Notes under the pieces: model-generated | Database searches by the model: none | What the model was told of the DNA's origin: nothing | Seen by the model: the letters and a program-made list of their open reading frames with translations, nothing else | Assembly: GCA_021775315.1 (NCBI GenBank) | Contig: JAJFIC010000050.1 | Coordinates: forward strand, 1-59,425 | Reading direction: 5' to 3' | DNA length: 59,425 nt | Source: Paracoccaceae bacterium | GTDB lineage: Bacteria; Pseudomonadota; Alphaproteobacteria; Rhodobacterales; Rhodobacteraceae | Made by a program: the position numbers and the translations under genes | Shown here: positions 9,181 through 18,539 of the stretch, in pieces | Numbering within the stretch: the stretch's first letter is position 1 | Layout: the number at the start of each line of letters is the position of its first letter

Positions 9181-10842
9181 TCACACGCGACGCTTGTCAT
9201 ATTCACCGCGCCGTCCGGTGCCATAGCGTTGTAATGCGCCATTTTCACCCACAGCGTTGGGTCGTTGAAATATCCAGTTCTGCCATGCGGTCAGACGGCC
9301 AAAAATCCGGGTTTCCATTGTTTCGGGGCCGGCAAACCGCAGATTGGCCTCCATTCCGGTCATTGCATCAGGGGAAAAGCTGGTGCGTTCCTCCAGAAAT
9401 ACGCGAATTTCGTCTTCCCAATCGATATCGTCAAAAGCGTAGGTGATCAGGCCCAATTCATCCGCTTCATCCGCCTCTAAGGGCTGCCCGATGCTGACCT
9501 TTGCGCTTTCTACGGCCTCGGGGGTTCCCAGAAACCGGGTTTCAAGCCGGGTCAAATCGTTGCCCATCGGGTGTGGTCCGAAATTCGCCGCCGTCAGGGT
9601 AATGGCCGCTATCGGGCGATTGTCACCTTCAAATTCGCCTTCGGCCATGTACGACCGGTCGACCGCAAACAACAATTCCGCAAGGGTCCCGGCAAAACAC
9701 GAGCCGGGTTCAACCAGCGCCACCAAGGACCGCGAGGTCAAATCGACCCGTTTCAGCACACGTTTCCAATAAAGCAGGGTTTCGCGGGCCAGCCAATTGT
9801 CGGGATTATCAAGCAACAAGGCCTCATGCGCCCGCAGCTTTTCCGCATCCCCAGCAGTCTTGAAAATCACCACGCCGGTTTCAAGCTCGTTGAACCGCAG
9901 GTGCAAGATAGCGTCATCCAATTCACGCGCGGCGCGCAGCATCCAAGTTTCGGCACCTTCGTCGTGTAGGGCCCCAACTGTTGCCGGGGCGTCATTTTCA
10001 GGGCCGTTTATGGTGATCGTAACAATGCCCGCTGTGCGATCAAGATCGACCTCGACCGTTGAATAGGTCACTGATCCATCTTCAGAAAACGCCCTTTGCA
10101 ACGGAGTTAGCTGAATGCCAACAGCGGTTTTGTTCTGGTCATTGCGCGCGGCAAAACCAGCGGCACGTTCCGCAACTGTGTCGTTGAATTTTGAGTTGGG
10201 GACGACTTCGTCCACCAAGTTCCAATCCACCGCCCGCTTGCCACGAACCCCTTCTTCGATCGAGCAAAACACATCCGCCCGATCGCGCCGAACTTTGCGC
10301 TTGTCCGTGACCCGGGTCAAACCGCCTGTGCCCGGAAGAACCGCCAGCAAGGGCACCTCAGGCAGCGCCACACTGGACGTGCCATCATCGGCCAGCATGA
10401 TATAATCACATGCCAGCGCCAGTTCATAACCGCCCCCGGCGCATGATCCTTTGACCGCACAGATATAGGTTTGCTGTGAATCTGCGCCTGCGACCTCGAA
10501 CGTGTTTCGGGTCTCGTTAGTGAATTTGCAGAAATTGACTTTGTGCGTATGTTCGGCCCCGCCCAGCATGCGAATATTGGCACCGGCGCAAAACACGTTG
10601 TCCTTGCCGGATCGCATCACCACCGCGCCGACCTCGGGATGCTCAAATCGCATCCGCTGAACCACATCGGCCAATTCGATATCGACCCCCAGATCATAGG
10701 AATTGAGTTTCAGCTCATAACCATCAAACAACCCGCCCTTTTCATCAACATCCATGAAAAGACTGGCCACGTTGCCGTCAATATCCACCCTCCAGTGATG
10801 GTACTTTGTCGGGTCGGTCTGAAAGTCGATCACTTTGGCCAT
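9181..10842 (-). CDS. boxC: Benzoyl-CoA-dihydrodiol lyase (2,3-epoxybenzoyl-CoA dihydrolase)
   Basis: The product has 553 residues, made of two crotonase-like halves as in known BoxC proteins. The first half has the oxyanion-hole region around FCAGANIRML and the CAGGGYELALACDY stretch. BoxC opens the ring of 2,3-epoxybenzoyl-CoA with two waters, giving formate and 3,4-dehydroadipyl-CoA semialdehyde. The gene has its own promoter and TGCA operator array directly upstream (10871-10943), so boxC-boxB-boxA-thioesterase form the ring-cleavage unit. The aldehyde dehydrogenase BoxD that would use the product is not in the window. Confidence 0.97.
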   Translation of the reverse strand: MAKVIDFQTDPTKYHHWRVDIDGNVASLFMDVDEKGGLFDGYELKLNSYDLGVDIELADVVQRMRFEHPEVGAVVMRSGKDNVFCAGANIRMLGGAEHTHKVNFCKFTNETRNTFEVAGADSQQTYICAVKGSCAGGGYELALACDYIMLADDGTSSVALPEVPLLAVLPGTGGLTRVTDKRKVRRDRADVFCSIEEGVRGKRAVDWNLVDEVVPNSKFNDTVAERAAGFAARNDQNKTAVGIQLTPLQRAFSEDGSVTYSTVEVDLDRTAGIVTITINGPENDAPATVGALHDEGAETWMLRAARELDDAILHLRFNELETGVVIFKTAGDAEKLRAHEALLLDNPDNWLARETLLYWKRVLKRVDLTSRSLVALVEPGSCFAGTLAELLFAVDRSYMAEGEFEGDNRPIAAITLTAANFGPHPMGNDLTRLETRFLGTPEAVESAKVSIGQPLEADEADELGLITYAFDDIDWEDEIRVFLEERTSFSPDAMTGMEANLRFAGPETMETRIFGRLTAWQNWIFQRPNAVGENGALQRYGTGRRGEYDKRRV

Positions 10843-10870
10843 GGAGTTCCCCTAATCTTGGTTTCCGCCT

Positions 10871-10943
10871 CTATAACGTGCAATATAATACACAGTCAAC
10901 GGTGTTGAGCAGGATTTTTGCAATTTAAATGCATTATATTGCA
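10871..10943 (-). promoter_or_regulatory. boxC promoter and BoxR operator array
   Basis: Read on the minus strand, TTGACT (10894-10899) and TTATAG (10871-10876) are separated by 17 bases, a good sigma-70-type promoter. Four TGCA tetramers occur at 10879, 10919, 10930 and 10940. The first is inside the promoter spacer; the other three form a cluster 40 bases upstream with steps of 11 and 10 bases. TGCA-N6-TGCA at 10930-10943 is the most symmetrical element. BzdR/BoxR regulators are known to bind TGCA sequences, so this is the likely BoxR target. Confidence 0.75.
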
Positions 10944-11752
10944 CTTTTATTGAGGACATCGCGCCCCTGATCCCGAATTGGCGCAAATCCGGATATTGCG
11001 GCCAATGTCTGTTCTGGCTGTTCAAACTGCGGAGAATGTTTGCAATCCGCCAGTTCGACGCGACTGAATGACACCGATAGCCCTGCCCCAAGGACATCCA
11101 GTTGCGCGCCGGTTCCATATTGGTCGTCCAAACCCTGAATAGCAAGGACCGGCACAGTGATCGGCGCGATCACGGCTTCAATATTCCACGCCGCGAATGC
11201 CGGGTTGAGCCAGGCATCATTCCAGCCGCGAAAAGTGTTTTCCGGGTCCGCGTGATGGCGCGCCATCTTGGCTTTTAAATCCGTAGTTTCAAAAGCCGTC
11301 TTTGCCGCTGCAATTGACGCCAAACCGCCGGATTCCGTAAAGAAATGCGGCGCCATCAGGCACAGGCCTTTCAACCTCGGATCATCCACCAGCCCCGAAT
11401 AAATCGCAGCGATAGACGCACCATCGCTGTGGCCGATCAAAACTGTTTGGCGCGCACCCACCTGATCCAGAACCGACGGCAAAACATCAATCGCCTCGCG
11501 CGTCATATAGTCAATCGGCCGTGGCAAGCGCGCCGGATCGGACTGGCCGTAACCCTGACGAGAAAAAGCGAACACACCGCATCCGGTTGCTTTGCTTAGT
11601 TCCGCCGGAAAATCCCGCCACAAGCTGACCGATCCCAACCCTTCGTGCAGCAACACCAGCGTCATGGCCCGCTGAGGTGACGGCCCCCAACAGTGGCCCT
11701 CCAGTGCAACGCCGTCTATGGTCAGGCGCAGGGGAGCATCGGTTCGCCACAT
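10934..11752 (-). CDS. Alpha/beta hydrolase coupled to the benzoate-CoA ligase
   Basis: The product has 272 residues from the ATG at 11752. The gene begins four bases after the stop of the CoA-ligase gene, so translation is probably coupled; upstream in-frame starts would lie inside the ligase gene. The fold is a typical alpha/beta hydrolase: an oxyanion-hole HEGLGS segment, nucleophile elbow GHSDGAS, a likely Asp in GLDDQYG and a likely His in CKHSPQF. The family is broad, so the substrate is uncertain. From context it may hydrolyse an ester, lactone or amide on the way into or out of the benzoyl-CoA pathway. Its 3' end runs into the operator array before boxC. Confidence 0.85.
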   Translation of the reverse strand: MWRTDAPLRLTIDGVALEGHCWGPSPQRAMTLVLLHEGLGSVSLWRDFPAELSKATGCGVFAFSRQGYGQSDPARLPRPIDYMTREAIDVLPSVLDQVGARQTVLIGHSDGASIAAIYSGLVDDPRLKGLCLMAPHFFTESGGLASIAAAKTAFETTDLKAKMARHHADPENTFRGWNDAWLNPAFAAWNIEAVIAPITVPVLAIQGLDDQYGTGAQLDVLGAGLSVSFSRVELADCKHSPQFEQPEQTLAAISGFAPIRDQGRDVLNKSAI

Positions 11753-11756
11753 GCGT

Positions 11757-13295
11757 CTAGTCCCGCAATTTGAACCGCTGGATCTTGCCGGTTGCGGTTT
11801 TTGGCAGATCGTCAACCACATCGACCCAACGCGGGTATTTCCACTTGCCGATTTTGTCTTTTACCAATTCCTTAAGTGCCTCGGCCAAACCATCGGCCGC
11901 CTGACCATCTTTCAGCACCACAAAGGCCTTTGGCTTTTCCAACCCGTCTTCATCGCGCTTGGCAACCACTGCGGCCTCCAGAACCGACGGGTGCGAGATC
12001 AGGGCCTGTTCCACCTCAAACGGAGACACCCAGATGCCTGAGACCTTGAACATGTCGTCCGTACGACCACAATAAATCAGCCGCCCGTCGGCGCGTTTTT
12101 CGTATTTGTCACCGGTTCGGGTCCACTCGCCTTCAAAGGTAGTGCGACTCTTGGCGCGCTGGTTCCAGTAATCACCGGCTGCCGACGGACCATTGACCAG
12201 CAATTCACCAATTCCGCCAGCGTCAACCTCGGCCCCCGCCTCATCGACCAGTCGAATGCCATATCCCGGCACGGCAACGCCTGAGGTGCCGTATTCCACG
12301 TCATCTGGCGCGTTTGATAAAAAGATATGCAACATTTCCGTTGACCCGACACCGTCAAGGATGTCGGTGCCAACAGCCGCCCGCCAGCCTTTACCAACCT
12401 CTTCCGGCAGGGCCTCGCCTGCGGAAATACTGCGGCGGATATTGTCAGCACCGTCTGGCTTTTGCCCGTTCATCGCAGCAACCATTGCAGCGTAAAGCGT
12501 TGGTACGCCACAAAAGATTGTTGGCGTGGTGCGGGCGATCACGTCGAACATACTGTCCGGGGTCGGGCGATCGGGATACAGGATCGCGGTTGCGCCGACA
12601 GACATCGGGAACGTCATGCCATTGCCCATGCCATAAGCGAAAAACAGTTTCGCGGCAGACAGGATCGTGTCGTCAGCCGTGATCCCCAACACTTGCGCAC
12701 CGTAAGTATCAGCGGTGGCCTGAAGGCTGGAATGCACATGACGAACCCCTTTGGGCGCCCCGGTTGAGCCTGAAGAATAGAGCCAAAAGGCCGTTTCATC
12801 AGCTGACGCCTGAACCAAGGGCTGCGGCGCGCTTTGGGCCAATTCGCTTGCGAAAGACTTGTATTCAGCCGCTTCATCGCCAACCACGATCACATGTTCA
12901 AGAAACGGATTGCCCGCAAGAACGGGTTGCACGACGGGCAACAACGCTGACGACACAAACAAAACCCTCGCCCGGCTGTCTTTCAGAATGCTGTCATAAA
13001 CTTCGGTCGCCAGAAGAGTGTTCAGCGGAACCGGAATGATCCCGGCCTTGATGCTGCCCCAAAAGATCACCGGAAACTCAACGCAATCCAGAACCAGCAT
13101 CGCCGCACGATCTTCGCGCCGGATGCCGTGACGCGCGTAAAGGTCCGCCATAAGGTCAGATTGTTCCGCCAGCGCGCCAAAAGTCAGACTGCGTGCGGTT
13201 TCCGTGCCCTCAACGAAAGAGGCCTTGTCTGCCAAAGGCCCGGCGCGGTGGCGCTCAACGAAATAAATCGCGGCGTTCTGATTGTCTGCGCTCAT
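11757..13295 (-). CDS. bclA: Benzoate-CoA ligase family protein
   Basis: The product has 512 residues, the usual length for benzoate-CoA ligases. It is an AMP-forming acyl-CoA synthetase. The P-loop-like YSSGSTGAPKG lies near residue 170, the adenylate motif DGVGSTEMLHIF near 310, the TGDKY aspartate near 390, and the C-terminal GKIQRFKLR supplies the catalytic lysine. The IFLSNAPDDVEYGTSG stretch after the GSTE motif is characteristic of aryl-CoA ligases of this group. It activates benzoate (or a close analogue) with ATP and CoA. It lies 40 bases after the glutamine-synthetase-like gene and is coupled to the alpha/beta hydrolase. Symbols bclA and badA are both in use for this enzyme. Confidence 0.92.
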   Translation of the reverse strand: MSADNQNAAIYFVERHRAGPLADKASFVEGTETARSLTFGALAEQSDLMADLYARHGIRREDRAAMLVLDCVEFPVIFWGSIKAGIIPVPLNTLLATEVYDSILKDSRARVLFVSSALLPVVQPVLAGNPFLEHVIVVGDEAAEYKSFASELAQSAPQPLVQASADETAFWLYSSGSTGAPKGVRHVHSSLQATADTYGAQVLGITADDTILSAAKLFFAYGMGNGMTFPMSVGATAILYPDRPTPDSMFDVIARTTPTIFCGVPTLYAAMVAAMNGQKPDGADNIRRSISAGEALPEEVGKGWRAAVGTDILDGVGSTEMLHIFLSNAPDDVEYGTSGVAVPGYGIRLVDEAGAEVDAGGIGELLVNGPSAAGDYWNQRAKSRTTFEGEWTRTGDKYEKRADGRLIYCGRTDDMFKVSGIWVSPFEVEQALISHPSVLEAAVVAKRDEDGLEKPKAFVVLKDGQAADGLAEALKELVKDKIGKWKYPRWVDVVDDLPKTATGKIQRFKLRD

Positions 13296-13335
13296 TGTTC
13301 ATCTCCCGTTTTGATCGGTCACCAAGGTCACGCCC

Positions 13336-14805
13336 CTAGAATACCGAGAAATATTCGCGTTGCTCCCATTCCGAAACAGCACCCAGATAGCGTTTCCATT
13401 CGGCCCTTTTGATATGGGCCAGATAGTCCACAAACCCGTCGCCAAACGCGGCCCGGTACAACGCATTGTTTTCAAAAGCATTCAGGGCTTCACCCAGATC
13501 GCTGGGCAGCATTTCAGCCTTTTCCTGATACGGTTTTTCAACCGGCGCAGGTGGGGTCAAACCGCGTTTTATGCCATCAAGACCACAAAATATTTGCGAC
13601 GCCAGATAAAGATATGGGTTGGCTGCGGGTTCCCCCACGCGGTTTTCAATTCGTGATGCGCCATTTCCGGGCGCGCAAAGCACCCGCAACATTGCGCCAC
13701 GATTGTCCCGGCCCCATTGAACGCGGTCCGGTGCCAAAGCATGGGGTTGATAGCGTTTGTAACCATTCACCGTCGGTGTCGTCAGAACACAGCTTGCCAT
13801 GGCGTTTGCCAGCAAACCCGCAATCCAATGGCCGCCGGTTTCGCTTAGATCCGCACTTACTTCAGGTTCAAACAGATTGGCCCCAGTGGTCCGCTCGACA
13901 ACCGACTGATGCAAATGCCAACCGCTGCCCATGGCGTTCTTGAACCCCGGGCGGGACATGAACGTTGCGTGCAATCCCCGCCGCGCACAAACCTGTTTCA
14001 CCATATTGCGAAACAGGATCATCATGTCAGCCGAGGCTATCCCGACCTGAGGGTCAAACACAAATTCGACCTGAGAAGGGCCAAATTCAGCCTCGACCGA
14101 ACGTACAGGCATATCCAGCGCCTGGGCATTGCGGCGCAATTCGTCCAGCACATTGGTAAGCTGATCAAACCGGTTCTCGGTCAGGTGCTGATAGCCATGC
14201 GTCAATAATGAGGTTTTTGGCGGGTCTTCCTGCCAATCGCTGTTTTCATGGTTAAGCTTGGCATCCTCAACCTTCAGAATTGTAAATTCGACCTCTAGCC
14301 CGGTGACAAAATCCATCCCTTGCGCGGCCAATTGCGCCAGCGCGTTTTGCAAAATATGGCGGGTTGAAAAATCAATCCCGGTGCCATCTGGCTGACGGAT
14401 ATCACACAGGACCCAGCCGGTTGCATCTGCCCATGGCAGAATTTTGAACGTGGTTGGATCAGGCACCATCAGAAAATCCGCAGCCCCGGTCAGAACGCCG
14501 ACACCAAAGCCTGAATCGTCCTCCCAAACCGGAAAAACCGTTTGGTGCGAGGTATCTTTCAACAACAAAGTAGACGGCATCCCGACGCCGTTTTCAAAGG
14601 CGGATCGCACCGCTGATGCGACAAGCGTTTTGCCGCGTGTCACGCCATGCTGGTCCGCAAACACCATGCGAACAGTTTCAATGCCCCGATCTCTGATCAG
14701 GGCCAGCATTTTGTGCGCAGCGGAATGCTGTTCTTCAGTCCAGCACTTGCTGGCCAGTCCGGATATGGGGTTGGTTTGCGTCAAATCCCGGCGTCCCAGG
14801 GACAT
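13336..14805 (-). CDS. Glutamine-synthetase-like amide ligase (gamma-glutamyl-amide synthetase type)
   Basis: The product has 489 residues. It shows the glutamine synthetase catalytic layout: a metal-binding GLEVEF near residue 165, a second glutamate-bearing EAEFGPSQVEF near 240, HLHQS near 300, NGYKRY near 350, and RIENRVGEPAANPYLYLA near 395. The sequence is closer to the gamma-glutamyl-amine ligase type than to GlnA. In known aniline-degradation operons such a ligase glutamylates the amine before a Rieske dioxygenase acts. Here the gene overlaps the upstream Rieske oxygenase gene by 25 bases, which supports a joint role. The substrate is unknown; an amino-substituted benzoate would suit the surrounding benzoyl-CoA genes (inference). 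Confidence 0.88.
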   Translation of the reverse strand: MSLGRRDLTQTNPISGLASKCWTEEQHSAAHKMLALIRDRGIETVRMVFADQHGVTRGKTLVASAVRSAFENGVGMPSTLLLKDTSHQTVFPVWEDDSGFGVGVLTGAADFLMVPDPTTFKILPWADATGWVLCDIRQPDGTGIDFSTRHILQNALAQLAAQGMDFVTGLEVEFTILKVEDAKLNHENSDWQEDPPKTSLLTHGYQHLTENRFDQLTNVLDELRRNAQALDMPVRSVEAEFGPSQVEFVFDPQVGIASADMMILFRNMVKQVCARRGLHATFMSRPGFKNAMGSGWHLHQSVVERTTGANLFEPEVSADLSETGGHWIAGLLANAMASCVLTTPTVNGYKRYQPHALAPDRVQWGRDNRGAMLRVLCAPGNGASRIENRVGEPAANPYLYLASQIFCGLDGIKRGLTPPAPVEKPYQEKAEMLPSDLGEALNAFENNALYRAAFGDGFVDYLAHIKRAEWKRYLGAVSEWEQREYFSVF

Positions 14806-16094
14806 TGCGACCGGCGCGCGGCCTCAACACCCGGCCAAGTGTCTTGCCAGCCATCGCTTGGGGCAACTGTGTCAACCGATTGCGGCCCTTGAATGGCTGT
14901 GACATTGCCGTCATGCATTGGCAATTCCGCCAGCTTGCCCGCCGCCATGTCCTTAATCGCGGCGCGCAACCGACGGCGATAGGCAATGATCGCCACGTCT
15001 GTTTTGCCCAAATGTTCATCCCGCCGGTCCTGAATGGCGCCCATCGATTCAACCGCCCACTGGTCATGCACGTTGATGTCGAGGCCCATGCCGGTATAGG
15101 TCAGGTTTTGCTGTTCTTTTGGGTCATAACCATAATTGTTATCCCGGTTTTTCAGCGGCGCGTAATCCGGCAAGCGATGCTCAGCCAGCCGTTGTTCGCG
15201 CATTTTCACTTTGTCGACGGGGCCGCTGAAACTTGTGAACATCGAATACCAATAACAGGTCGTATCATCAATCGGCACATGCCATTGGGTGATCGTCATC
15301 TCGCGCGACATCGGGATGGTGATCGCACAGGGAAAAATCTGATTGGTCACACGCACATGGGTCTGGCCGTTTTGCAAATCCCGCAATGCGGTCAGGCGCA
15401 GCCCATAATCCATGTCATCGACAAGAATTTCAGGCCGGGGAAATTCGCGCAGTACCTGCGTGCCGGGAATGTCTGAACCCGCGGCCTTGTCACGGAACTG
15501 TTTGCCATAGCTTTGCGCCGGATCTTCGTCTTGCAGGAACCGATGCAGGAACGAGGCATGCGCCGGATCAATCCCAACCTCAAGCGCTTGCAACCAGTTG
15601 CATTCCCACAGTCCTTTGAAGGCGAAAACATGGGTGCCGGGCGCGCGAAAACAATCAAGATCGGGGAATTCCGGCGGTGTGCCCTGCCCCATAAAGGCCC
15701 AGATGATACCGTTGCGTTCAACCACGGGATAGGCTGCGGTTTTTACCTTTTCGTGCATTTTAGAGCCCTCAGGCTCTGCCGGTTGCTCAACACAATTGCC
15801 AGCTACATCAAAATGCCAGCCATGAAACGGACACCGTAAACCGTTGTCTTCAAGGCGGCCAAAACACATGTCAGCACCCCGATGCGGGCAGTGCCGCGCG
15901 ATCAGACCCAACGCGCCGCTATCATCGCGAAACAGAACCAGCTTTTCCCCCAGCAACGTCACAGGCACCACCGGGCGGGCGCCCATCAATTCATCGCTTA
16001 GCGCCGCTGGCATCCAATATTGCCGCAACACTTTTCCCGCTGGCTGATCGGCCCCCACCAAGGTTATTTCGTCGTTTTTTTGCTGACTAATCAT
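14781..16094 (-). CDS. Rieske non-heme iron oxygenase, phthalate-dioxygenase-like family
   Basis: The product has 437 residues. A Rieske [2Fe-2S] domain carries CPHRGADM and CPFHGWHF (about residues 68-92). The catalytic domain has the DPAHASFLHR segment (about 178-187), which fits the mononuclear iron site. The overall form is that of single-subunit oxygenases of the phthalate 4,5-dioxygenase / vanillate O-demethylase group. A GAGGG ribosome-binding site precedes the ATG. The gene lies 29 bases after the LivF-type ATPase gene and overlaps the glutamine-synthetase-like gene. No reductase of the phthalate type is adjacent, so electrons must come from elsewhere. The reaction is probably hydroxylation or dealkylation of the imported aromatic. 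Confidence 0.9.
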   Translation of the reverse strand: MISQQKNDEITLVGADQPAGKVLRQYWMPAALSDELMGARPVVPVTLLGEKLVLFRDDSGALGLIARHCPHRGADMCFGRLEDNGLRCPFHGWHFDVAGNCVEQPAEPEGSKMHEKVKTAAYPVVERNGIIWAFMGQGTPPEFPDLDCFRAPGTHVFAFKGLWECNWLQALEVGIDPAHASFLHRFLQDEDPAQSYGKQFRDKAAGSDIPGTQVLREFPRPEILVDDMDYGLRLTALRDLQNGQTHVRVTNQIFPCAITIPMSREMTITQWHVPIDDTTCYWYSMFTSFSGPVDKVKMREQRLAEHRLPDYAPLKNRDNNYGYDPKEQQNLTYTGMGLDINVHDQWAVESMGAIQDRRDEHLGKTDVAIIAYRRRLRAAIKDMAAGKLAELPMHDGNVTAIQGPQSVDTVAPSDGWQDTWPGVEAARRSQCPWDAGI

Positions 16095-16123
16095 GGTGCG
16101 ACCCTCAAAAACCTTGTGAACCC

Positions 16124-16825
16124 TTAAACCCCGAGATACCGATGCAGCGCATCACGGTCCTTACGCAGCTCGTCTGAACCGCCCTTCCAGACAACTTTGC
16201 CCCGTTCAATAATGAAATTGACGTCTGCAATCTTCAGCAAATCTTTCAAATTCTTATCGACGACCAAAATCGACATGTCGGCATTCTTGATTTGGGTCAG
16301 CGCGGCCCAGATTTTCTGACGGACCAGCGGGGCCAGCCCCTCGGTCGCTTCATCCAGTATCAGCAATTTCGGGTTGGTCATCAGGGCGCGACCGATCGCC
16401 AGCATTTGCTGTTCACCACCAGACAACAAATTCCCCATAGAGCCCTTGCGCGTCGCCAATTCCGGAAACAGATCATAGACCTTTTCGACCGTCCAGGGAT
16501 CACCAACGCCCAGATGGTTGCTGGCCGTCGCCACTAGGTTTTCGCGCATAGATAAATTCGGGAATATCTGGCGACCCTCAGGCACAAGCCCAATGCCAAG
16601 ATTTGCGATTTTGAACGACGCAAGGCCGACCAGTTCCACATCATCAAAAGTTACCGAGCCACCGCTGGCTTTCATAATCCCCATGATCGAACTGATCGTG
16701 GTGGTTTTACCCATACCGTTGCGCCCCAGAAGCGTCGCCACCTGACCCGCGCCAAATTCCAGATCCATACCGAACAGAGCTTGCGAATTTCCGTAATGCG
16801 CCGTCAGGTTTTGAATTTTCAACAT
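16124..16825 (-). CDS. ABC importer ATP-binding protein, LivF type
   Basis: The product has 233 residues, typical of LivF. It shows Walker A GRNGMGKTT, the LSGGEQQ signature and Walker B LLILDEATEGL. It is one of two ATPases of a branched-chain-amino-acid-type (HAAT) importer. It begins three bases after the LivG-type gene. Given the catabolic genes that follow, the importer probably carries an aromatic acid rather than leucine. Confidence 0.94.
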   Translation of the reverse strand: MLKIQNLTAHYGNSQALFGMDLEFGAGQVATLLGRNGMGKTTTISSIMGIMKASGGSVTFDDVELVGLASFKIANLGIGLVPEGRQIFPNLSMRENLVATASNHLGVGDPWTVEKVYDLFPELATRKGSMGNLLSGGEQQMLAIGRALMTNPKLLILDEATEGLAPLVRQKIWAALTQIKNADMSILVVDKNLKDLLKIADVNFIIERGKVVWKGGSDELRKDRDALHRYLGV

Positions 16826-16828
16826 GGC

Positions 16829-17572
16829 CTATTCCTCGCCCAGATAGGCATGTTGGACGTCAATATTGCCCCGGATTTCCAGTGGTGAACCCGTGGCAAT
16901 GATGCGCCCGTAGACCAAAACAGAAATCCGGTCGGCCAAGGCAAATACGGCGTCCATGTCATGTTCGATCAGCAATATTGTGCGCTCGCCTTTCAGGCTT
17001 TTGAGAAACTCGACCATAGTGGCGCTTTCTTCGGGGCCAAGCCCCGCCATCGGTTCATCAAGCAGCATCAATTCCGCGTCCGAGGCCAAGGCAATCGCGA
17101 TTTCCATCTGGCGATGTTCACCATGCGACAAGGCAGCCGTTGGCTCATCCGCCCGATCCAACAGCCCGACCTTGTCCAGCATCGCGCGCCCGGTGTCACG
17201 CAGATGCGCAATGCCGCGGGCTGGTCGCAGAAACCTAAAGGAATGGCCATCGCGCGCCTGAACCGCCAGCGCAACATTGTCCAGCACGGACATATCCATC
17301 ACCAGCGATGTGATCTGAAACGACCGGGTTATCCCCAGCCCGGCGCGGGCATATCCCGGTCGGTTGGTGATATCGGCACCTTTGAACAACACCTTTCCGC
17401 TGTCAGGTCGTTGTCCGCCTGATAATTGCGAGATCAGGGTCGTCTTGCCCGCCCCGTTCGGCCCGATGATCGCGTGCAGTTCACCCTGTTCAACGTCAAG
17501 ATTGACGTCATCGGTCGCGGTCACACCGCCAAAGGTTTTACGCAGGTTGGATATTTTCAGCAAAGCGGTCAT
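16829..17572 (-). CDS. ABC importer ATP-binding protein, LivG type
   Basis: The product has 247 residues. Walker A is GPNGAGKTT and Walker B is LMLLDEPMAGL. The signature motif reads LSHGEHRQ, with a His in place of the usual Gly after LS; this variant is common in LivG-like ATPases of aromatic importers. The short C-terminal tail ending in QHAYLGEE is typical of LivG. It is separated by one base from the LivM-type permease gene. It energises the same importer as the LivF-type subunit. Confidence 0.94.
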   Translation of the reverse strand: MTALLKISNLRKTFGGVTATDDVNLDVEQGELHAIIGPNGAGKTTLISQLSGGQRPDSGKVLFKGADITNRPGYARAGLGITRSFQITSLVMDMSVLDNVALAVQARDGHSFRFLRPARGIAHLRDTGRAMLDKVGLLDRADEPTAALSHGEHRQMEIAIALASDAELMLLDEPMAGLGPEESATMVEFLKSLKGERTILLIEHDMDAVFALADRISVLVYGRIIATGSPLEIRGNIDVQHAYLGEE

Positions 17573-17573
17573 T

Positions 17574-18539
17574 TCAGTCCCCTTTGCCTCGTAAAATTCC
17601 CATCAACCCACCACGGGCAAACAGAACCACGCCGATCAGCATCAGACCAAACGGAAGGTGCCAATATATCGTCAGGCTGGACAGAACCTCCTCCACCAGA
17701 ATGAATGCGATAGAGCCAAAAACCGGACCCATTGTTGTGGCGGCCCCACCCAGGATCACCATGAACATCAACTCGCCAGAGCGGCTCCAACCCATCATCT
17801 CAGGCGAAATGAAGCTGGAAAAATTGCCCATCAGCGCGCCGGCAAATCCGCACATCGCGCCGGAAATCACATAAGCCGTCAGGCGATAAAGGTAGGTGTT
17901 GTACCCGAGCGTAATCAGACGTTCGTTATTGCCCTTGGCGCCTTGCAGAACCATGCCGAACCGTGAATGGATTATGGTGCGAACAATCAGCATCGAGATG
18001 GCCAACGAAACGTAACACAGCAAGAACAGCTCGATCGGGTTATCAAGATCGACCAAAGGCAGTTGGCTGCGCATCTCGATCACCAGCCCATCATCGCCGC
18101 CATATTCATCCAGCGAAAGAAACAGGTAATAAACCATCTGGGCAAATGCCATCGTGATCATAATGAAATAGACGCCCTTGGTGCGCAGGCTGATCGCACC
18201 CGTAATCAGTGCGAATAGCGCCGACAGGCCGACCGCCAAGCCGATCTGGAACAACCCATTGGTCGAGGCAACGCTTTCAAACCCACCGTAAAACTCGTGA
18301 TATACCGGAATACCGACGGCATAAGACCCGATACCAATGTAAGCGGCATGGCCGAAAGACACCAAACCACCATACCCCAGCACCAGATTAAGGCTGACAG
18401 CAGCAATGCCAAGGATGACCAACCGTGTCGCAAGGTCGAGGTAGAATTCGTTTCCGGTATTATAAAATACCACCGGCATCACCAACAGCAGCGCCATGAC
18501 CACCAGCGTTATCCGGCTTGAACGTTTGGTCAAGAACAT
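17574..18539 (-). CDS. ABC importer permease, LivM type
   Basis: The product has 321 residues and about ten hydrophobic segments. It contains the LNLVLGYGGLVSFGHAAYIGIGSYAVG stretch (about 50-77), the hallmark of LivM permeases. Its start shares one base with the stop of the LivH-type gene. It forms the inner-membrane channel together with the LivH-type permease. The sequence gives no direct substrate information. Confidence 0.94.
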   Translation of the reverse strand: MFLTKRSSRITLVVMALLLVMPVVFYNTGNEFYLDLATRLVILGIAAVSLNLVLGYGGLVSFGHAAYIGIGSYAVGIPVYHEFYGGFESVASTNGLFQIGLAVGLSALFALITGAISLRTKGVYFIMITMAFAQMVYYLFLSLDEYGGDDGLVIEMRSQLPLVDLDNPIELFLLCYVSLAISMLIVRTIIHSRFGMVLQGAKGNNERLITLGYNTYLYRLTAYVISGAMCGFAGALMGNFSSFISPEMMGWSRSGELMFMVILGGAATTMGPVFGSIAFILVEEVLSSLTIYWHLPFGLMLIGVVLFARGGLMGILRGKGD

